This document shows, piece after piece, positions 46,142-55,520 of a stretch of 64,000 nt of DNA. The translations under genes and the position numbers were made by a program. The DNA comes from Novosphingobium sp. (lineage in GTDB: Bacteria > Pseudomonadota > Alphaproteobacteria > Sphingomonadales > Sphingomonadaceae), in the NCBI GenBank assembly GCA_016719755.1, contig JADJYM010000013.1, positions 84,325 through 148,324 of the forward strand, in the 5' to 3' direction. Below the pieces are notes generated by a model. The model ran no database searches. It saw only the letters and a program-made list of their open reading frames with translations, and was not told the DNA's origin. Each line of letters begins with the position of its first letter. Position 1 is the stretch's first letter.

Positions 46142-47272
46142 TTACGCCGGCAGGGTCAGCGCTTCGTAACGCTCAAGGTGATGATCGGCATTGCCGAACT
46201 GGCCCTCGATCATCGAGGCGCGCTTGAAGTAGTGGCCAATGGCCAGTTCCATGGTGATGCCGATGCCGCCATGAGTCTGGATCGCGTGCTGGCCGGTGAT
46301 CCTCAGGCTGCGGGCAACCTTGGCCTTGGCGAGGCTAACGGCCGCCTTGCGCTGGTCGGCCGGGAGATCGAGCTTCAGCGTACCCATCAGCGCCATCGAG
46401 GCGATCTGTTCCGCTTCGCAGAACATGTCGGACATGCGGTGCTGAAGGACCTGGAACTTGCCGATCGGCTGGCCGAACTGCTTGCGCTGCTTGGTATATT
46501 CGACCGTATGGGCCACCATGGTGCGGGCGATGCCGGTGCCTTCGGCGCAGATCGCGACATTGGCCTCGTCGACCACGCGCTCGATCAGGTCGATCCCGCC
46601 GGACAGCAGCGCCTCGCCCGGAATGGCGACGTTTTCGAAGTAGACTTCCGAGGCGCGGAAGCCGTCGACGGTGGGATAGTCGCGGCGGGTGATGCCGGGG
46701 CTCTTCGCGTCGATCAGGAACAGTTCGACGCCCGCGCGCTCGCGCTGGCTGCCGCCGGTGCGGGCGGTGACGAGCAGGTGGGTGGCCCAGGGCGCGGCAT
46801 AGACCGAGGCCTTGTGGCCGTTCAGCACATAGCCCGATCCGTCAGCCTTGGCGGTGGTGGTCAGGTCCGCCAGATTGTAGCGCCCGGTGGGTTCGGCATA
46901 GGCGAAGGCGATGATCGCATCGCCGGCGATGATCGCCGGGATGGTCGCGTCGGCCAGCGCACCGCCCGCGGCCTTGAGCGCGCCGCCGCCGATCACGACC
47001 GTCTGGAGCCAGGGTTCGATCGCGATGACCTTGCCCAGTTCCTCCATCATGATCATGTTTTCGATGGCGCCGCCGCCCATCCCGCCGTGTTCTTCGGCGA
47101 AGGGGGCGCTGGTCAGGCCCAGTTCGGCCGAAAGCGCGCGCCAGATGCCGGGATCGCGCCCTTCGGGGCTGGCCAGCATCTTCTTGCGGGTTTCGAAATC
47201 ATAGGTGTCGGCCAGGAATTTCGCGAGAGTATCGCGCAGCATGTCCTGCGTTTCGGTGTAGCTCAGGTCCAT
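46142..47272 (-). CDS. Acyl-CoA dehydrogenase, small-subunit type (PimD-like)
   Basis: 376 residues. The N-terminal segment MDLSYTETQDMLRDTLAKFL matches the family annotated as pimeloyl-CoA dehydrogenase small subunit. FAD-domain motifs are weak compared with the partner: FAYAEPTGRYNLADLTTTA and VLNGHKASVYAAPWATHLL. The C-terminal helix GGIGITMELAIGHYFKRAS lacks the EIQR-type motif holding the catalytic Glu of many family members. Next to the large-subunit gene on the same strand, it probably forms a heterotetramer in which catalytic roles are divided. The substrate could be a dicarboxylyl-, steroid- or aromatic-side-chain CoA. Confidence 0.85.
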   Translation of the reverse strand: MDLSYTETQDMLRDTLAKFLADTYDFETRKKMLASPEGRDPGIWRALSAELGLTSAPFAEEHGGMGGGAIENMIMMEELGKVIAIEPWLQTVVIGGGALKAAGGALADATIPAIIAGDAIIAFAYAEPTGRYNLADLTTTAKADGSGYVLNGHKASVYAAPWATHLLVTARTGGSQRERAGVELFLIDAKSPGITRRDYPTVDGFRASEVYFENVAIPGEALLSGGIDLIERVVDEANVAICAEGTGIARTMVAHTVEYTKQRKQFGQPIGKFQVLQHRMSDMFCEAEQIASMALMGTLKLDLPADQRKAAVSLAKAKVARSLRITGQHAIQTHGGIGITMELAIGHYFKRASMIEGQFGNADHHLERYEALTLPA

Positions 47273-47307
47273 TCCACCGCCCCTCCCCCTCTCGGGGCGG
47301 GGGGCCC

Positions 47308-47408
<101 letters not shown>

Positions 47409-47411
47409 GGC

Positions 47412-48605
47412 TCAGAGCCCCAGCACCATCTTGGCGATGATGCCGCGCTGGATTTCGTTCGAACCGCCGTAGATCGTGGTCTTGCGGGTGTTGAAATAGA
47501 CGGGCGCGGCGCGGTTGGCCCAGGCCGGGCCGATGCCGTGCTCGTTGTCGCCTTCGCCGAAGCCGCGGAAATAGGGCGCGCCGTAGTGGCCCGCCATTTC
47601 CAGCGTCAGTTCGGTCAGCCGCTGCTGGATTTCGCTGCCCTTGATCTTGAGCAGCGAGCTTTCCGGCCCCGGACCCTTGCCGGCGGCTTCGCCCGCCAGC
47701 ACGCGCAGTTCGGTAAATTCCAGCGCAGTCAGGTCCATTTCCAGTTCGGCCACCTTGCGGCGGAAGAACGGGTTGGCGAGCAGCGACTTTTCGCCGTCCA
47801 GTTCGGTCTGGGCGATCTCCTTGATCCGCTCCACCCCGCGCTTGGACGAGGCGACCCCGGCGATGCCGACGCGTTCGTGGGCAAGCAGGAACTTGGCGCA
47901 GGTCCAGCCCTTGTTCTCTTCGAACACGCGGTTTTCCACCGGCACGCGCACGTCTTCGAGGAACACCTCGTTGACTTCGTGCTCGCCGCCCAGGGTGATG
48001 ATCGGGCGCACTTCGATGCCCGGCGTCTTCATGTCGACCAGGATGAAGCTGATCCCTTCCTGCGCCTTGGCATCGGGATCGGTGCGGCACAGGAAGAAGC
48101 CCCAGTCGGCGTGCTGGGCCATGGTGGTCCAGGTCTTCTGGCCGTTGATGACATAGTGATCGCCGTCACGCACCGCGCGGGTGCGCAGGTTGGCAAGGTC
48201 GGACCCGGCGCCGGGTTCCGAATAGCCCTGGCACCACCAGTCCTCGCCCGACAGGATGCGGGGCAGGAACTTCGCCTTCTGTTCGGGCGTGCCGAAAGTG
48301 TAGATGACGGGGCCGACCATGGTCAGGCCGAACGGCATCAGGCGGATGCAATCGGCGCGGGCGGTTTCCTCGGAAAAGATGAAGCGCTGGGTGACCGACC
48401 ACCCGGTGCCGCCGTATTCCACCGGCCAGGCCGGGGCGACCCAGCCCTTCTTGTGAAGGACGCGGTGCCACGAGAGGAAATCCTCCTTGGTCAGCTCGTC
48501 ACCCTCATCCTGCTTGCCGCGCAGCTGGGCGGGGTAATTTTCGGCGATGAAGGTGCGCACTTCGTCACGGAAGGCGATCTCTTCGGGGCTGAATTCGAGG
48601 TCCAC
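47412..48605 (-). CDS. Acyl-CoA dehydrogenase, large-subunit type (PimC-like)
   Basis: 397 residues; starts at GTG 48605 (VDLEFSPEEIAFRDEVRTFI) with GGGAGACAGGA upstream. The beta-domain motifs are complete: QGYSEPGAGSDLANLRTRA and NGQKTWTTMAQHADWGFF. The C-terminus has YGGSNEIQRGIIAKMVLGL, keeping the Glu that is catalytic in many family members, so this is the likely active subunit of the pair with the downstream PimD-like gene. The pair occurs in dicarboxylate, terpenoid and steroid side-chain degradation. The substrate is unresolved. Confidence 0.88.
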   Translation of the reverse strand: MDLEFSPEEIAFRDEVRTFIAENYPAQLRGKQDEGDELTKEDFLSWHRVLHKKGWVAPAWPVEYGGTGWSVTQRFIFSEETARADCIRLMPFGLTMVGPVIYTFGTPEQKAKFLPRILSGEDWWCQGYSEPGAGSDLANLRTRAVRDGDHYVINGQKTWTTMAQHADWGFFLCRTDPDAKAQEGISFILVDMKTPGIEVRPIITLGGEHEVNEVFLEDVRVPVENRVFEENKGWTCAKFLLAHERVGIAGVASSKRGVERIKEIAQTELDGEKSLLANPFFRRKVAELEMDLTALEFTELRVLAGEAAGKGPGPESSLLKIKGSEIQQRLTELTLEMAGHYGAPYFRGFGEGDNEHGIGPAWANRAAPVYFNTRKTTIYGGSNEIQRGIIAKMVLGL

Positions 48606-48926
48606 GTCCTGTCTCCCGGTTGCGGTGTGGCGGCGGTTCTGGCGCAGCTTTCGGGCCGCTGCAAGCCATCCGTTGCATGGCGCGATCGTGCTGCATTGCG
48701 GCGATTCGCGGCAAGGCGCGCCTGCCGTTACGTCAAGCTGCCTGACGGACCGGGACAACGCGCGCGACCTGTCCGCGAAGACAGGTGCCGCAGGGGCGGA
48801 ATCGCGGTGGCCGAGGGGCGCCTTGGGCCAGGGCGAATCGCGCCTTGCGATTCGTTTTCCGCCCCATTGGCAGCGCGGCGGGGCGCTGTTAGCCTGCGGT
48901 CTTCCGCCCTCATGGAGCCACCGCCA
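48606..48926. other. 321-bp intergenic region without gene
   Basis: Upstream region of two divergent genes (acyl-CoA dehydrogenase leftward, DUF3617 lipoprotein rightward). No ORF with a ribosome-binding site is seen. One hairpin, CGAATCGC ... GCGATTCG followed by TTTT (48834-48858), has terminator form on the plus strand although no plus-strand gene precedes it. No TTAACCG operator as in the first acyl-CoA locus is present. Confidence 0.5.
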
Positions 48927-49451
48927 ATGCGCCGCCGCGCAGTCCTGTCCGCTTCGCTTGCCGCGCTTGCGCTGCTGGCCGGCTGTGGCAGCGGGGATGG
49001 CGAGCAGGCGGCGCCGGACCGGCAGGCGCAAGCGACCGGTCCTTCCGACGCGCCGCTGCCCGGCCGCTACCGCACCACGGTGCGGGTTACCGGCGTTGCC
49101 ATACCCGGAATGGACGCAAAGCAGGCCGCCGCGATGTTCGGGCCGCAGGGCCATGCCAGCGAAAGCTGCCTTGCCGCCGATGGCGCGGCAAACGGAATGC
49201 GGCGCTTTGCCGCCCAGGCCGAGCGCGGCCAGTGCCGTTACGAAAAGTTCACGGCCAGCGCGGGCAAGGTGGAGGGCGTGATGGTCTGCGCGGTTGCGCA
49301 AGGGGTCATTGCGCGTTCACAGGTCAGCGGCACCTATTCGCCCAGCGGGTCGCTGCTGAAGATCACCGCCGAAGCGGGCGCATCGGGCCAGCCGGACAGC
49401 GCGATGCGGATGGACAGCGAGATCGCCAGCGAGCGGATCGGCGACTGCTGA
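48927..49451 (+). CDS. DUF3617-type lipoprotein
   Basis: 174 residues with an N-terminal lipoprotein signal (MRRRAVLSASLAALALLAGC, lipobox LAGC). The mature domain resembles DUF3617: PGRYRTTVRVTGVAIPGMDA ahead of a Cys-containing ASESCLAADG, GQCRYEKFTASAGKVEGVM and VQC-like VMVCAVAQG. Start at 48927 with GGAG nine bases before it. Function of the family is unknown. It lies directly upstream of the CPBP protease but is separated from it by the hairpin at 49467-49510. Confidence 0.75.
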   Translation: MRRRAVLSASLAALALLAGCGSGDGEQAAPDRQAQATGPSDAPLPGRYRTTVRVTGVAIPGMDAKQAAAMFGPQGHASESCLAADGAANGMRRFAAQAERGQCRYEKFTASAGKVEGVMVCAVAQGVIARSQVSGTYSPSGSLLKITAEAGASGQPDSAMRMDSEIASERIGDC

Positions 49452-49466
49452 GGGCAGTGCTTGCGC

Positions 49467-49510
49467 GGCCCCTCCTACTGTATTATGCGTGCAATACAGC
49501 AGGAGGGGCC
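49467..49510 (+). promoter_or_regulatory. Inverted repeat burying the ribosome-binding site of the CPBP gene
   Basis: The arms GGCCCCTCCTACTGTATT (49467-49484) and AATACAGCAGGAGGGGCC (49493-49510) pair at 17 of 18 positions around an eight-base loop. The right arm contains the AGGAGG ribosome-binding site for the ATG at 49515. The core CTGTATT-N8-AATACAG also has the form of a GntR/YtrA-family operator. Either translation control by hairpin, or DNA-level repression, or both, is possible. Confidence 0.6.
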
Positions 49511-49514
49511 GACC

Positions 49515-50436
49515 ATGCAACTGGCGCAATCGTTGGATTCGATCGGCAAGCGGGCTCTGGCCGGCTATCTCGCGCTGTGGGGTGCAAGCACGGCCTATCT
49601 TGCCCTGCGCGGCGCCGACTGGACCTTTCCGGTCGTCTCGCTGCTGCTGTTCGCCTGCACCTTTGGCGCCCTTGGCTGGTTCCTGACCCGCAAAAGCGAT
49701 GCGCCGCCGGTGGCGGTTACCGCGCCGCGGTTTCAGGTTGCCGTGCTGCTGGCATATCTGGCGATTTATGCCTTCGTGCTGGTCGGCTGGGGGCTGGGCG
49801 CGATCAAGGAGCTGGTGCCGCCCGGCGCGATGCGGGAATGGCTGGTGCTGGCCTACAAGCTGCTGATCCACGTCGCCTTGCCCGCCGCGCTGATTGCCTG
49901 GGCGGGCGGCGCGCTGGCCGATACGTTCGATCCGGGCCTGCGCCGCAAGGGCGTGGTTCCGGCCTTGCTGATCCTGTCGGGCCTGATGTTCGGCCTGCTT
50001 GCCGTGGTCTCGCCATCGCTGGCCGAACTGGCGGAACTGGGCGTGACCGGCGGTGCGATCCTGCCCCTGGGTGCTTGCCTCGTGGCTGTGGATGGCGATC
50101 GAGGCGGGGCTTTGCGAGGAATACCTGTTCCGGGCCGGCCTGCAATCGAGTCTGGCTGCCTGGCTTCGGTCACCGCTGGCCGCGATCCTGATCGCCAGTG
50201 TGATCTTCGCGCTGATGCACTGGCCGGGACTGTACCTGCGCGGCGGACCCGGGACCGACGGCTGGTCGACCGATCCGCTGGAGGTTGCGGCATTCTGCAT
50301 CGCTTCGCTCTCTCCCATCGCGGTGCTGTTCGGCGTGCTGTGGGCACGCACGCGCAGTCTGCTGCTGCTGATCATGGTGCACGGTGCGGTCGATGCCCTG
50401 CCGAATGCCGCCGGGATGATTCGCGCTTTCACCTGA
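49515..50436 (+). CDS. CPBP-family intramembrane metalloprotease (one frameshift)
   Basis: Polytopic membrane protein of about 306 residues once one frameshift near 50070-50085 is corrected. The N-terminal part (MQLAQSLDSIGKRALAGYLA) has several membrane helices; the C-terminal part, in another frame, carries the CPBP/Abi signatures EAGLCEEYLFRAGL (EExxxR) and ALMHWPGLY, with a final VHGAVDALPNA. CPBP proteases process membrane-bound peptides or act in immunity to bacteriocins. The break is the first of many downstream and is probably a base-calling error. Confidence 0.8.
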
Positions 50437-50551
50437 TCCCGGCGCTTCGCTGGCGGCGGTCTTTGCGAAGCAATCTTCGCAGTTGCAGCATTAGGTGCTT
50501 GACTCTCTCCCGTCATGTTGCAGTCATGGCGCGGAAAGGGGGTCCGCTTTC

Positions 50552-51978
50552 ATGACGCATTCGCCCTCGTCGTTTGACGAGATGCTTGAGCCCGATGGTT
50601 CGGTCCGGCCTGCCTATGCCGGCTATCGCGAATGGTATGACGCGCAGGACCCAGCCGCGCTGCGCCGCAAAGGGAGCGAGGCGGAAGGGTTCTTCCGCAA
50701 GACCGGCATCACCTTCAACGTCTATGGCGACGATGCCGGGGAAGAGCGGCTGATCCCGTTTGACATGGTCCCCCCGGATCGTCACGGCGCGCGAATGGCG
50801 CCGCCTGTCGCGCGGGATCGAGCAGCGGGTGCGGGCGCTCAACGCCTTTTGCATGACATCTACCACCGTCAGGAGATCGTGCGCGCAGGCCGCGTGCCGC
50901 AGCGCCTGATCGCGGAGAACGCGGCCTTCCTGCCGGAAATGGTCGGCATGGTCCGCCCGGCGGGGTCTTTACCCACATCGTCGGGATCGACCTGGTCCGC
51001 ACCGGGCCGGACGAATTCATGGTGCTGGAAGACAACGCGCGCACGCCGTCGGGCGTTTCCTACATGCTGGAAAACCGCGAAACCATGATGGCGATGTTCC
51101 CGGAGCTGTTCACCCGGGTGAACGTGCGCCCGGTGCAGGACTATCCGCGCCGCCTGGCCAAAAGCCTGGCCGCCTGCGCCCCGGCCATGGCCGGGGAACG
51201 CCCGGTGGTCGCGGTGCTGACGCCCGGCATCTACAATTCGGCCTATTTCGAGCATGCCTTCCTGGCCGACCAGATGGGCGCGGAACTGGTCGAGGGATCG
51301 GACCTGCGGGTAGTCGACGGGCGCGTCGCGATGCGCACCACGCGCGGGTACGAGGCGATCGACGTGCTGTACCGTCGGGTCGATGACGAATTTCTCGATC
51401 CGCTGACCTTCAACCCCGCGAGCGTCCTGGGCGTGCCCGGGATCATGGACGTCTACCGCGCGGGCGGCATCACCATTGCCAATGCGCCCGGCACCGGGAT
51501 CGCCGATGACAAAGCGATCTATTCGTTCATGCCCGAGATCGTCGAGTTCTACACCGGCGAAAAGCCGATCCTCTCCAACGTGCCGACCTGGCGCTGTTCG
51601 GAAGCGGACAGCCTGGGCTTCGTGCTCGACAACCTGGCCGATCTGGTGGTCAAGGAAGTCCACGGATCGGGCGGTTATGGCATGCTGATCGGCCCGACCT
51701 CGTCGAAAAAGGAAATCGCCGCCTTTGCCGCCAAGCTGCGCGCCCGGCCGGAAAACTACATCGCCCAGCCGACCCTGGCGCTGTCCACCGTGCCGATCCT
51801 GACCAAGGCGGGGCTTGCCCCGCGCCACGTCGATCTGCGGCCGTTTGTGCTGGTCAGCCCCAACGGCATCGACATCACGCCGGGCGGGCTGACCCGCGTC
51901 GCGCTCAAGCAGGGGTCGCTGGTGGTCAATTCCTCGCAGGGCGGGGGCACCAAGGATTCGTGGGTGCTGGAGGATTGA
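50552..51978 (+). CDS. Circularly permuted ATP-grasp protein of the Anbu locus (frameshifts)
   Basis: About 475 residues after correction of about three frameshifts (near 50780, 50860 and 50970). The N-terminus (SSFDEMLEPDGSVRPAYAGY) and the NVYGDD segment are typical of the DUF404/DUF407 family, followed by RRLSRGIEQRVRALNAFLHD and VLEDNARTPSGVSYMLENRE. The second half is intact and shows VVDGRVAMRTTRGYEAIDVL, LVVKEVHGSGGYGMLIGP (ATP-grasp nucleotide site) and TPGGLTRVALKQGSLVVNSS. Predicted to ligate a carboxylate to an amine or to build a peptide. It overlaps closely with the alpha-E gene, 16 bases downstream. Confidence 0.85.
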
Positions 51979-51994
51979 TGCCCGGAGATCGCAC

Positions 51995-52938
51995 ATGCTA
52001 GGCCGCACCGCCAACGGCGTCTTCTGGATGGCCCGCTATCTCGAACGGGCGGAAAACACCGCGCGCCTGCTGGATGCGGGCTTCCGCATGGCCATGACCC
52101 GCGACTATCTGACCAGCGAGGCCGAATGGCGCTCGCTGATCGAAACGGTCGGCATGACCCATGCCTATGAGGCGGCGCATTCCAGCTATACCGGGGTGCA
52201 GGTGTGGAACTTCATGCTGCGCGACAAGGCCAACCCCGGCAATGTCCTGGCCATGATCGAGGCGGCGCGGACCAACGCCCGCGCGGTGCGCACCGCGCTG
52301 ACCCGCGAGGTGTGGGAGGCGGTCAACGAAAGCTGGATGCTGCTGAAGGAGGCGATGGCCCGCCCCGTGCGCGAGGCTTCGCTGGGCGAGGTGCTGTCCA
52401 CCGTGCGCCGCCAGATGACGCTGGTGCGCGGGGCGATGGAAGGATCGATGCTGCGCAACGAGATCCACAACTTCACCCGCCTGGGCACCTTCATCGAACG
52501 CGGCGACAGCACCGCGCGAATCCTTGACGTGAAGTATTACGTGCTGCTGCCCTCGCTCGCCTGGGTCGGCTCCAGCCTGGACAACGTACAGTGGGAATCG
52601 GTGCTGCGCTCGGTCGCGGGGGAACGTTCCTATCGCTGGCTCAACGCCGGTTCGATGGACGCGCGCGGAATCGCGGATTTCCTGCTGCTCGACCAGCGTT
52701 TCCCGCGCAGCCTGGCCTTCTGTATCGACAAGCTGCGATCAAACCTGCGGGGCCTGGCGCACGAATACGGGCACGAGACTTCGGCCCATGAAAGCTGCGC
52801 GCGCTGGGCACGCGGTTCCACGAGGCAACCATCGAATCCGTGTTCGAGGGCGGCCTGCACGAATTCATCCAGGAGTACATCGCCCGCACCGCCGGGTGGC
52901 ATTGGCGATCGAACAGGATTACCGGTTTTACGCCTGAT
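51995..52938 (+). CDS. Alpha-E (DUF403) protein of the Anbu locus (frameshifts)
   Basis: About 314 residues. The N-terminal MLGRTANGVFWMARYLERAE and RLLDAGFRM, together with NFMLRDKANPGNVLAMIEAA and VRRQMTLVRGAMEGSMLRNE, define the helical alpha-E domain, rich in Glu/Arg pairs. It is intact until about 52795; frame changes near 52800 and 52898 break the last 45 residues, whose correct reading ends in FEGGLHEFIQEYIARTAG ... DYRFYA. The corrected stop overlaps the transglutaminase start (TGATG). Partner of the ATP-grasp protein; biochemical activity unknown. Confidence 0.83.
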
Positions 52939-53753
52939 GCGCCTGAAAATCGAACATACCCCGCTTTACGACTTTTCGCAGCCGGTCGCGCACGGGCTGC
53001 AGCGGCTGCGCCTGACGCCCAAGTCGACCCACGGCCAGCACGTGCTCGACTGGCGGATGGACCTTTCCGGCGCGCGGCCCGAAACCGAATACGACGATCA
53101 CAACCACAACCGCACCACGCTGGTTTCCGGTCGATGCCGGGGTCAGCCGGGTGGAAGTGCGCTGCACTGGCACGGTCGCCACGGCGGACAACCACGGTGT
53201 GCTGGGGCCGCATACCGGGCTGATGCCGATGTGGGCGTTCCTTGCCCAGTCACCGCTGACCCGGCCGGGGCCGCGCGTGCGCGCGATCGCGGCGCGGCTG
53301 ACCGAGGGCCGGGACAGTCCGCTGGCCATGCTGCACCAGCTTTCGGCGCTGGTGCTTGAGCAGGTCGCCTATGCGCCGGGCGAGACGCAGGTCCACACCT
53401 CGGGCGAGGAAGCGGCGGCGCTGGGGCCAGGGGTCTGTCAGGACCATGCCCATATCTTCATCGGCGCGGCCCGCTCGCTGGGGGTGCCCGCGCGCTATGT
53501 CTCGGGCTACCTGATGATGGACGACCGGATCGAGCAGGAGGCCGGCCACGCCTGGGCCGAGGCCTGGCCCAAGGATCTTGGCTGGGTGGGCTTCGATATT
53601 TCCAACGGGATCAGCCCGGACGAACGCTATGTCCGCGTCGCCACGGGGCGTGACTACCGCGAGGCCGCGCCGGTCACCGGGATCAGCTGGGGGGCGGGGG
53701 ATTCGGTGCTGCAAGTGCGGCTGGCGGTTGAACAGCAGGCGGCAGAGCAGTAG
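52937..53753 (+). CDS. Transglutaminase-like cysteine peptidase of the Anbu locus (one frameshift)
   Basis: About 272 residues. An N-terminal beta domain (MRLKIEHTPLYDFSQPVAHG and RLRLTPKSTHGQHVLDW) precedes the transglutaminase core with the catalytic triad: Cys in GPGVCQDHAHIFIGAARSLG, His in EAGHAWAEAWPKD and Asp in GWVGFDISNG. One frame change near 53133 separates the N-terminal 65 residues from the rest. Proteins of this type next to ATP-grasp and alpha-E genes are thought to cut or form isopeptide-like bonds. Confidence 0.87.
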
Positions 53754-53799
53754 CTGCGCGCTTGCTTCGCATCCCGCGCCTCGTCATGGCGGCGCGCGG

Positions 53800-53865
53800 C
53801 AGTAATCGAAGGTGTGACAAGATCGATTGCCACGGGGCTGCGCCCTCGCAATGACGAAGGACGGG
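53800..53865. repeat. Degenerate CATTGCGAG-type repeat
   Basis: Remnant of the REP family (GATCGATTGCCACGGGGCTG ... CCCTCGCAATGACGAAG) between the transglutaminase and Anbu genes. Only the right arm is clear; errors in this part of the assembly make the rest uncertain. Confidence 0.45.
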
Positions 53866-53877
53866 GCTGAAACACAG

Positions 53878-54632
53878 TGACCTATTGCGTAGGGATGATG
53901 CTGGACCGGGGCTGGTGTTGATGAGCGACACCCGCACCAATTCGGGCGTCGACAATATTTCCACCTTCCGAAAGATGCACCACTGGTCGGTGCCGGGCGA
54001 GCGGTTGATCACCTTTGATGACGGCGGGCAACCTGGCCACCACCCAGGCCGTGATCAGCCAGCTGGAAGAGCGCAACAAGGCCCCTTCCGAGCGGCACAA
54101 TTCGCTGCTCGAAGCGCCCTCGATGTTCAGGTCGCCTCGCTGGTGGGCAAGCTGCTGCGTGATACGATTGCCGCGTCCGGACGCATCGAACGGCGAAGTG
54201 GCGGGGACGGGCACGTTCACCGCCTCGATCATCGTTGCCGGACAGATCGCGGGAATGCAGCCGCGGATGTTCCTGATCTATCCCGAAGGCAATTTCATCG
54301 AGGCAAGCTTCGACACGCCGTTCTTCCAGATCGGCGAGACCAAGTATGGCCGCCCGATCCTGCTGCGCGGCTATTCGCGCGACATGAGCTTCGAGGACGC
54401 GGTCAAGCTGCTGATGGTCAGCTTCGATTCGACCATCAAGGCGAACCTGTCGGTCGGGATGCCGCTCGACCTGCTGGTGGCCGAGCGTGATACTTTCGAA
54501 CCGGTTCACGCCCGCCGGATCGGGCCGGACAATCCCTATTTCCATGCGATTTCGGTAGGCTGGAGCGAGGCGCTGAAGCTCGCCTTCGAAAGCCTGCCGG
54601 ATTACGGTTTCTACCTGCCGAAGGATTCCTAG
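53878..54632 (+). CDS. Proteasome-type peptidase Anbu (frameshifts)
   Basis: About 250 residues after correction of about four frame changes (near 53905, 54025, 54130 and 54185). It begins at GTG with TYCVGMMLDRG, giving the N-terminal Thr nucleophile after Met removal, and continues SDTRTNSGVDNISTFRKMHH, which is diagnostic of Anbu, the ancestral proteasome-like Ntn hydrolase. The second half (AGMQPRMFLIYPEGNFIEAS, FFQIGETKYGRPILLRGYSR and DLLVAERDTFEPVHARRIGP) is intact. It forms ring-like or helical assemblies in studied species; substrates are unknown. It is the fourth gene of the ATP-grasp/alpha-E/transglutaminase locus. Confidence 0.87.
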
Positions 54633-54704
54633 CGCCCGACAGGCCCTCCCCTTGAGGGGAGTGGGGGGGGGCGTTGCAACCCCGGGGCCGATGCAACGGA
54701 AGTG

Positions 54705-55371
54705 CTATCGGCAGAACGCGCTGCCGCTCAGTTCCAGGTGCAGGTGATCGCGGTGCGCGGCGTTGTAGGCCGGGCCCAGCACGGTGCCAAAGCGCTTGCA
54801 GGCGCTGGCGTGGATCGTGGTCAGGAACCGCCGTTCCGCCGCGCTCGCGCCGGACCAACCATTCAGGACGCTGATCCGCCGTCCGTCGGCGGCGAGGATG
54901 GCGGATACGTCCACCGCATTGGCGGTGGCGGTGGGCGCTGCGCCGAAGTTCCCGCGACATTGCGGCAGGAATAGCCGCCCATGGTTTCGATCCGCACCAG
55001 CGGGCTGCCCAGGATCTGCCGCGCCGCGCGGTCCACTCCGAAGCGGGCCCAGCCGGCCAGCGTCTGGGCCAGCGGGCAGGCGACCGGGCCAAGGTTCGCC
55101 AGGGCGAGTCGCGCCTGGTCGCCTTGCAGGCTGGCGAAAGCTGCACCGTGTTCCACGCGCGAACAGCCCGCGCCGTGGTTCTGATCGGGCAGCGGCGTAA
55201 AGGGCGGCGCGGTCGCCCTAGGCTGGCAAGGCACTGACGCGCTTCGGGGCGGGGGGTGAAGGTCTGGGTCGATCGCGCCACGGTGCTTTTCTGGGGGGCG
55301 CGGGCCTGCGGCACGGCGCTGCAACCGCCCAGAAGCGCCAGTGAAGCGAGAAAGATCGCCCGGTAACGCAT
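54705..55371 (-). CDS. Extensin-like lipoprotein (frameshifts)
   Basis: About 220 residues after correction of two frame changes (near 55215 and 54920-54945). The N-terminus has a lipoprotein signal (MRYRAIFLASLALLGGC). The extensin-like C-terminal domain is recognised by VACPLAQTLAGWARF, YSCRNVAG, VDVSAILAADGRRISVLNG and AYNAAHRDHLHLELSGSAFC, whose His residues resemble a metal-dependent peptidase site of the MepA/LAS type. The role in the envelope is unknown. It is transcribed away from serC. Confidence 0.78.
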
Positions 55372-55436
55372 GGGCGCAAGGCTCGCAGCAAATGGTTAAC
55401 GCGGCGCTAAGGATTGCAATCTTGCACAGCATTCGC

Positions 55437-55520
55437 TTGACAAGCCGGCGCGCGGCTCTACCTGCGGCCCCGGGCCACGCGGTCCCAACGCCGCGCGTGC
55501 TCTCTGCAAGGAGAGACTAC
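55437..55520 (+). ncRNA. Candidate serC RNA motif with ribosome-binding site in a hairpin
   Basis: Upstream of serC are three consecutive hairpins: GGCCCCGGGCC (about 55466-55476); CGCGG ... CCGCG (55478-55494); and CTCTC ... GAGAG (55500-55515), whose right arm contains the AAGGAG site of serC at 55521. A TTGACA box (55437-55442) may be the -35 element. This arrangement fits the serC leader motif described in alphaproteobacteria. Identity is tentative; the ligand, if any, is unknown. Confidence 0.5.
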
